Source: Methanoregula sp. UBA471 (GTDB lineage: Archaea; Halobacteriota; Methanomicrobia; Methanomicrobiales; Methanospirillaceae). From it: DNA of 7,923 bases. Numbering within the stretch: the stretch's first letter is position 1; each line of letters begins with the position of its first letter. The DNA is taken from positions 125 to 8,047 of the forward strand of contig DADT01000041.1 of assembly GCA_002495065.1 (NCBI GenBank). Reading direction: 5' to 3'. A program made the position numbers and the translations under genes. Of the stretch, positions 4,501 to 7,923 are shown one piece after another. The notes beneath the pieces were generated by a model. That model worked only from the letters and a program-made list of their open reading frames with translations, made no database searches and had not been told where the DNA came from.

Positions 4501-6734
4501 AATTCATCAGCCATCCCCTCATCAAACCTGACGCCATCGAATCACGGGAGTACCAGCTTTCGATTGCCATGCAGGCACTGGATGCGAATACGATGGTGAT
4601 CCTGCCTACAGGTCTTGGCAAAACTGCCGTGGCGCTTCTGGTTGCTGCATCCCGTCTTTATAATGAAGGGGGTCGGGTGCTGATGCTTGCACCCACAAAA
4701 CCTCTCGTCGAACAACACCTCCGATTTTTCGAACGCTACCTTCTCGCAAAGAGCCCGTCAGGGGAGGAAGTTTCCCCGTTTGCCATGTTTACCGGTGAAG
4801 CTCCCCCGGACGAGCGCACCGGGGACTGGAACCGTGCAACGGTGGTCCTTGCAACACCCCAGGTAATAAAAAACGACCTTATTGCCGGACGCTACTCGCT
4901 TAAGGATGTAACTCTCCTTATCGTTGACGAATGCCACCGTGCTACCGGGAATTATGCGTATGTATTTCTTGCACAGCGCTACCTGGCAACCGCTGACAAG
5001 CCACTGCTTCTTGCAATGACGGCCTCCCCCGGCGGCATGCAGGAGAAAGTGGAGGAGGTTTGTATGAACCTGGGGATTTCCCGCATCGAAAGCCGGACGG
5101 AAAATGATCCCGATGTCCGCCCGTATGTATTCGAGCGGGATATTGAATTCCTCAGTATTGACCTGCCGCCTGATCTCAAACGAGCTGTCTCCATCATCGA
5201 TTCCCTTATCGATGAGCGTCTCGCGATCCTCGCCTCGCTCCATTTCACGGTGCCGAAACGTGAAAAACTGACGATGAAGACGCTGAATGAAATCAATGCC
5301 CAGATCCAGCAGCGTATCGCGAACCGTGACCCTGCTGCGTATTCAGCCGCCTCGGTATATGCCGCCTGCATGAAACTCCGGCACGCAATCACCCTTGCGG
5401 AATCCCAGGGAAGCGATGTACTGAAAGGGTACCTGGCAAAAATGGTAGCAGAAGGGACAGGTCCCGGTGGCAGCAAGGCGAGTCAGGCCCTGGTAAAAGA
5501 TCCAGCCTTCCGCGGGCTTTCCGAACTGTCCCGTGGATGGACAGGAGAGCTCCACCCAAAACCTCAGATCACCCTGGACCTGGTGCGGGAACAGCTGGAA
5601 GCCCACCCCGACAGTCGCATTATTATTTTTGCCACGTACCGGGATACGGTGCAGCTTCTGGTCGATTATCTGATGAAAAACGGAGTTGCATGCGAACGGT
5701 TCGTAGGTCAGGCATCAAAGGATGCCGAAAAGGGCCTCTCACAAAAAAACCAGATCCAGGCACTGACCCGCTTCCGGAACGGGGAGTTCAAAGTCCTGAT
5801 TGCAACCTCTGTTGGCGAAGAAGGTCTTGATGTTCCCTCCACCGACCTCGTAATCTTTTACGAAGCAGTTCCGTCTGAAATACGCTCCATCCAGCGCAAG
5901 GGAAGGACGGGAAGATCCGGGGCTGGCAGAGTTGTCGTTCTCACGACTAAAGGGACATCCGATGAGGTATTCCGTCATGTCAGCCAGGCCAAAGAGCAGA
6001 TGATGCACAAGCACATGAAGGCGATGGGCACCACGAATCCTTCCATCCAGAAACCTGTCCCCGTTGAACAGGCGAGCATCGATGCATTCACGGTGCAGGG
6101 ACCGAAAATCATCATAGATGACCGCGAAACCTCTTCAAAGGTGGTTGAATTGCTCTCGGGTATGGGAGCCGGTATCCGGCTTGAACGACTTGCCCACGGT
6201 GATTATGCCATCGGTGAGCGTATTCTCATCGAGCGTAAGACCGTCCGGGACTTTGTAGACACCCTGATCAACCGGGATTTGCTTGGTCAGATCAAGGCAA
6301 TGGCAGAGGCAGTCCCGCGCCCGGTGATAATCATCGAAGGCGGGGACCTGTACACTCAGCGTGACATTCACCCGAATGCGATCAGGGGAGTGCTGGCCGC
6401 TCTTACCCTGGATATGGGAGTCTCGCTCCTGTTTACCAGGGATGAACAGGACACCGCACAGATGCTCTATGTCCTGGCAAAACGTGAGGAGAGTGCGCGG
6501 GGTGAGCACAAAGTCCATCCGCACAAATCCCATCGGTCTCTTCGCGACGAACAGGAATATATCATCTCTGCATTCCCCGAAATAGGGTTAAAGAACGCGC
6601 GACTCCTGCTCGCACATTTCGGATCGGTGCAGGCGATCACCAATGCCACGCTGGCAGAATTGCTGGCAATAAAAGGAATAGGTGAAAAGACCGGACAAAA
6701 GATCTACGATCTTTGCCGGCGTCCCTATAACTGA
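4497..6734 (+). CDS. hef: Hef: FANCM-type helicase fused to XPF/ERCC4 nuclease
   Basis: This 745-residue protein is a two-part DNA repair enzyme acting on stalled forks and branched DNA. The SF2 helicase part has PTGLGKT (37-43, Walker A), TPQV (120-123), DECH (144-147, where DEAH is more usual), TASPG (175-179), a helical insertion at about 225-345, and QRKGRTGRSG (466-475, motif VI). The XPF-type nuclease begins near 536 with IIIDDRE (538-544). It has the catalytic set GDY (568-570) and ERKTVRDF (579-586), that is GD-xn-ERK-x3-D, all intact. A tandem helix-hairpin-helix domain ends the protein (about 688-745, with FPEIGLKNARLLLAHFG and IKGIGEKTGQKIY). Length and order match euryarchaeal Hef. 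The ATG lies in the ATGA overlap with glyS, so translation is probably coupled. The 3' end overlaps the convergent zinc-ribbon gene by 10 nt. Confidence 0.96.
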   Translation: MKFISHPLIKPDAIESREYQLSIAMQALDANTMVILPTGLGKTAVALLVAASRLYNEGGRVLMLAPTKPLVEQHLRFFERYLLAKSPSGEEVSPFAMFTGEAPPDERTGDWNRATVVLATPQVIKNDLIAGRYSLKDVTLLIVDECHRATGNYAYVFLAQRYLATADKPLLLAMTASPGGMQEKVEEVCMNLGISRIESRTENDPDVRPYVFERDIEFLSIDLPPDLKRAVSIIDSLIDERLAILASLHFTVPKREKLTMKTLNEINAQIQQRIANRDPAAYSAASVYAACMKLRHAITLAESQGSDVLKGYLAKMVAEGTGPGGSKASQALVKDPAFRGLSELSRGWTGELHPKPQITLDLVREQLEAHPDSRIIIFATYRDTVQLLVDYLMKNGVACERFVGQASKDAEKGLSQKNQIQALTRFRNGEFKVLIATSVGEEGLDVPSTDLVIFYEAVPSEIRSIQRKGRTGRSGAGRVVVLTTKGTSDEVFRHVSQAKEQMMHKHMKAMGTTNPSIQKPVPVEQASIDAFTVQGPKIIIDDRETSSKVVELLSGMGAGIRLERLAHGDYAIGERILIERKTVRDFVDTLINRDLLGQIKAMAEAVPRPVIIIEGGDLYTQRDIHPNAIRGVLAALTLDMGVSLLFTRDEQDTAQMLYVLAKREESARGEHKVHPHKSHRSLRDEQEYIISAFPEIGLKNARLLLAHFGSVQAITNATLAELLAIKGIGEKTGQKIYDLCRRPYN

Positions 6735-7111
6735 CACAGGATATGGAGCGATTCAACTCCTGTCTTCACTGCGCCCATCAGCGTCAGGACATGGTTCGGA
6801 TCCTTTTCATTCCTGATGCGTTCGCACAGCGACATGAGCGTGCCCGCAAGTTCATCTGCCAGCATCAGTCCTTCACCTTCAGGCTCGTGCGACTGACATC
6901 CGCATTCGTGAACCGCCGGGGCGGGAGAATCTTTTTGTGCATCCGGTGCCAGATTCTTTGACGCAGGAGCATTTTCTTCGCAGACGACACAGAGCGTTCT
7001 GCCCTTGACTTCGAAAAGAGGGCATCCGCAGGTTTTACAGCACTTTTCGAGCATTTTTCCTCCCTTAAGGAGGTATTCTGCCATAATCTCGTCTTCCTTA
7101 CGTACCGGCAT
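6725..7111 (-). CDS. ZNRD2/Sssca1-family zinc-ribbon protein
   Basis: This 128-residue protein has the N-terminal pattern of the Sjogren's syndrome/scleroderma autoantigen 1 (Sssca1, ZNRD2) family in archaea: MAEYLLKGGKMLEKCCKTCG (10-29), PLFEVKG, then CVVCEE. The zinc knuckles are C25-x2-C28 and C41-x2-C44. A Pro/Ala-rich linker with HECGCQSH (69-75) leads to a C-terminal helical part (about 82-128, LADELAGTLMSLCERIR). The molecular role of the archaeal family is unknown. The ATG at 7111 has GGTGAT three nt upstream. A second in-frame ATG at 7084 (residue 10) begins the most conserved part and has AAGGA about 10 nt upstream, so the true start may be there. The gene ends inside the 3' end of hef, on the opposite strand. 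Confidence 0.85.
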   Translation of the reverse strand: MPVRKEDEIMAEYLLKGGKMLEKCCKTCGCPLFEVKGRTLCVVCEENAPASKNLAPDAQKDSPAPAVHECGCQSHEPEGEGLMLADELAGTLMSLCERIRNEKDPNHVLTLMGAVKTGVESLHILCQL

Positions 7112-7127
7112 AAAATCACCGTCGACT

Positions 7128-7147
7128 CTATATTTAACCTATATATG
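7128..7147. promoter_or_regulatory. Divergent promoter of the zinc-ribbon and UPF0147 genes
   Basis: Only 79 nt separate the two start codons. They contain TATATTTAA (7129-7137) and CTATATATG (7139-7147). The second would serve UPF0147, giving a start near 7170 and a leader of about 20 nt that carries the ribosome-binding site. Read on the minus strand, TTAAATATAG (7128-7137) would start a transcript near 7107, inside the first codons of the longer zinc-ribbon reading; CATATATAG would start near 7117. The two genes probably share TBP-binding DNA. Confidence 0.5.
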
Positions 7148-7190
7148 TCGGTTCTACGTATTAACTACAGGTACACAGGTAGGTGATACC

Positions 7191-7454
7191 ATGCCCAACC
7201 CTGAAAAAACAATGGAAAACTGTATTCTGATGCTGCAGCGCATTCAGGAAGACAGCTCTATACCCCGAAACATCCGTCGCGTTGCCGACGAAACCCGGAC
7301 GCTGCTCACCAACAATTCAAAAGCGATGGGACTGCGCGCCGCAGAAGCCATTTCAAAGATTGATGAAATCTCTAATGATCCCAATATGCCGATTCATGCC
7401 CGGACACGGATCTGGGAGCTCGTGTCACAGCTGGAGACAATCCCTCTCGACTGA
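7191..7454 (+). CDS. UPF0147 family small protein
   Basis: This 87-residue soluble protein matches the archaeal UPF0147 family in length and in sequence, including CILMLQRIQEDSSIPRNIRR (11-30), the central helix AMGLRAAEAISKIDEISNDP (45-64), and a C-terminal helix with RTRIWELVSQLETI. It is predicted to be nearly all helical. Its function has not been established as far as I know. The ATG is certain: AGGTGAT at 7181-7187 is a perfect archaeal ribosome-binding site 3 nt upstream, and family members start at this point. The open frame extends far upstream, but that part overlaps the divergent gene and promoter and is not coding. The dispersed repeat copy B begins 26 nt after the stop codon. Confidence 0.93.
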   Translation: MPNPEKTMENCILMLQRIQEDSSIPRNIRRVADETRTLLTNNSKAMGLRAAEAISKIDEISNDPNMPIHARTRIWELVSQLETIPLD

Positions 7455-7464
7455 CACGGTACAT

Positions 7465-7502
7465 CCGGATTTTTGGTTTTGAAATCCGCACAATATTTTT
7501 TT
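7465..7502 (+). terminator. Hairpin plus T-run after UPF0147
   Basis: CGGATTT (7466-7472) pairs exactly with AAATCCG (7482-7488) across a 9-nt loop, and a T7 run follows at 7496-7502. It begins 11 nt after the UPF0147 stop. The right arm and the T-run belong to repeat copy B, so the repeat may have supplied half of the terminator. Confidence 0.55.
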
Positions 7503-7669
7503 CAACGTTCCTTGAAAGCTACGGCACGTAATGCCTCGGCCCCCGCCGCTGCGGCCTCCCCGCTGGAGCGATGACTCAAGAGACGGTAATTCCACTTCAT
7601 CGCAAAGTGCAGGGGCGGTTCGGGGGGGACGGGCACTGTCCCCCGATACCAGGAGATTTGCAATTTGTT
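7481..7669 (+). repeat. Dispersed repeat, copy B
   Basis: This is the second copy of the ~188-nt repeat (the other is at 1874-2060), in the same orientation. Shared landmarks are GAAATCC, CACAATATTTTT (7489-7500), GCTACGGCA (7518-7526), GCCGCTGCGGC (7545-7555), CTGGAGCGAT (7563-7572), ATCGCAAAG (7599-7607), a G7 run (7622-7628), a hairpin ending CTGTCCC (7636-7642), and CAATTTGTT (7661-7669). Relative to copy A it has a 3-nt insertion in the core and about 1 nt more in the middle. The hairpin stem is kept despite sequence changes. The minus-strand reading frame over this region overlaps the end of UPF0147 and follows the repeat, so I do not call it a gene. Confidence 0.7.
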
Positions 7670-7789
7670 GAGGGTATAGTGCCATTTTAACTACCAACTC
7701 GTAAAGGAAATAACGAGAGAAAATATAGTCAGAATATTGTTCCAAAATTCAGATCGAAAAAGTGTTAGTGTACAGGGACCAAAAATGCA

Positions 7790-7923
7790 GGCGCTCCAGG
7801 GGCTTCCGCCCCGCCACTTATGGCGCCCCAGTTGCGAGGGAGTTGTATAACCAGGAATCAGGAATAATGGTAATACAGATGAATCGCATGCGCCCCCGCC
7901 CCAAAGGGGGCAGGGCTGGCGCA
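7790..7923. repeat. GC-rich double-hairpin region, cut by the window end
   Basis: Two GC-rich foldable blocks are separated by about 55 nt of AT-rich DNA, the same plan as the element at 1691-1829. The first has GGGGC-ttcc-GCCCC (7799-7812), enclosed by GGCGC (7790-7794) pairing with GCGCC (7823-7827). The second has TGCGCC (7889-7894) pairing with GGCGCA (7918-7923), enclosing CCCC-aaa-GGGG (7899-7909). Base-level similarity to the first element is weak. Nothing else is seen between 7670 and 7789 apart from a short inverted pair, CTCGT (7698-7702) with ACGAG (7713-7717). Confidence 0.4.

Noticed and set aside
4928..4939. DECH instead of DEAH in the Hef helicase motif II
   Set aside because: DECH occurs in active SF2 helicases and all other motifs are intact, so it is not a sign of inactivation.
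4758..5476. Long antisense frames inside hef (161 and 165 residues)
   Set aside because: They are shadows of the conserved hef coding sequence, with no recognisable domain.
7425..7745. 106-residue minus-strand open frame
   Set aside because: It overlaps the UPF0147 3' end and the dispersed repeat, has no homologue I recognise and a low-complexity Gly/Arg stretch from the G-run; the aligned frame is not kept in copy A.
1..7923. CRISPR array, tRNA or rRNA gene, transposase, defence or toxin-antitoxin module
   Set aside because: No regularly spaced repeats, no cloverleaf pattern and no matching protein motifs were seen on either strand.

Overview
The window reads as chromosomal DNA of a euryarchaeal methanogen, most likely of the order Methanomicrobiales. 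The grounds are an archaeal/eukaryal-type glycyl-tRNA synthetase, a full-length Hef helicase-nuclease (a euryarchaeal protein), an archaeal ZNRD2/Sssca1 zinc-ribbon protein, a UPF0147 protein, TATA-like boxes, and ribosome-binding sites of the GGTGAT type. The order-level assignment is inference from gene style and general memory, not from a database search. There is no tRNA, rRNA, CRISPR array or transposase gene that I can see.

Layout. On the minus strand lie a UPF0173-type metallo-beta-lactamase-fold hydrolase (108-770) and, upstream of it, a DNA-binding-like protein with two helix-turn-helix segments (877-1485). These appear to be separate transcription units. From 1486 to 2205 there is a 720-nt gene-free stretch made of GC-rich, hairpin-forming repeats set in AT-rich DNA. 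A small uncharacterised minus-strand gene follows (2206-2466), then a 291-nt gap holding the promoter of a plus-strand operon. That operon is glyS (2758-4500, TTG start) and hef (4497-6734), joined by an ATGA stop/start overlap. A zinc-ribbon gene (6725-7111, minus) converges on hef with a 10-nt overlap. It shares a divergent promoter region with a UPF0147 gene (7191-7454, plus). The remaining 469 nt (7455-7923) are again non-coding repeats.

The conserved genes are housekeeping: tRNA charging, replication-fork repair, and small conserved proteins. glyS and hef should be co-expressed and translationally coupled; the other genes look independent.

The most unusual material is in the two gene-free stretches. 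A ~188-nt repeat occurs twice in the same orientation (1874-2060 and 7481-7669), about 5.6 kb apart, at roughly three-quarters identity by hand alignment. Both copies keep an AT-rich box, a diverged spacer, a well-conserved GC-rich core and a G-rich hairpin. The two stem differences in that hairpin preserve pairing only in plus-strand RNA. The core also reads as an Ala-rich peptide with an aligned stop codon in both copies. Next to the first copy is a different GC-rich double-hairpin element bounded by a 9-bp direct repeat (1691-1829). These could be a family of small mobile repeats, a structured RNA family, or both; two copies in one window cannot settle it.
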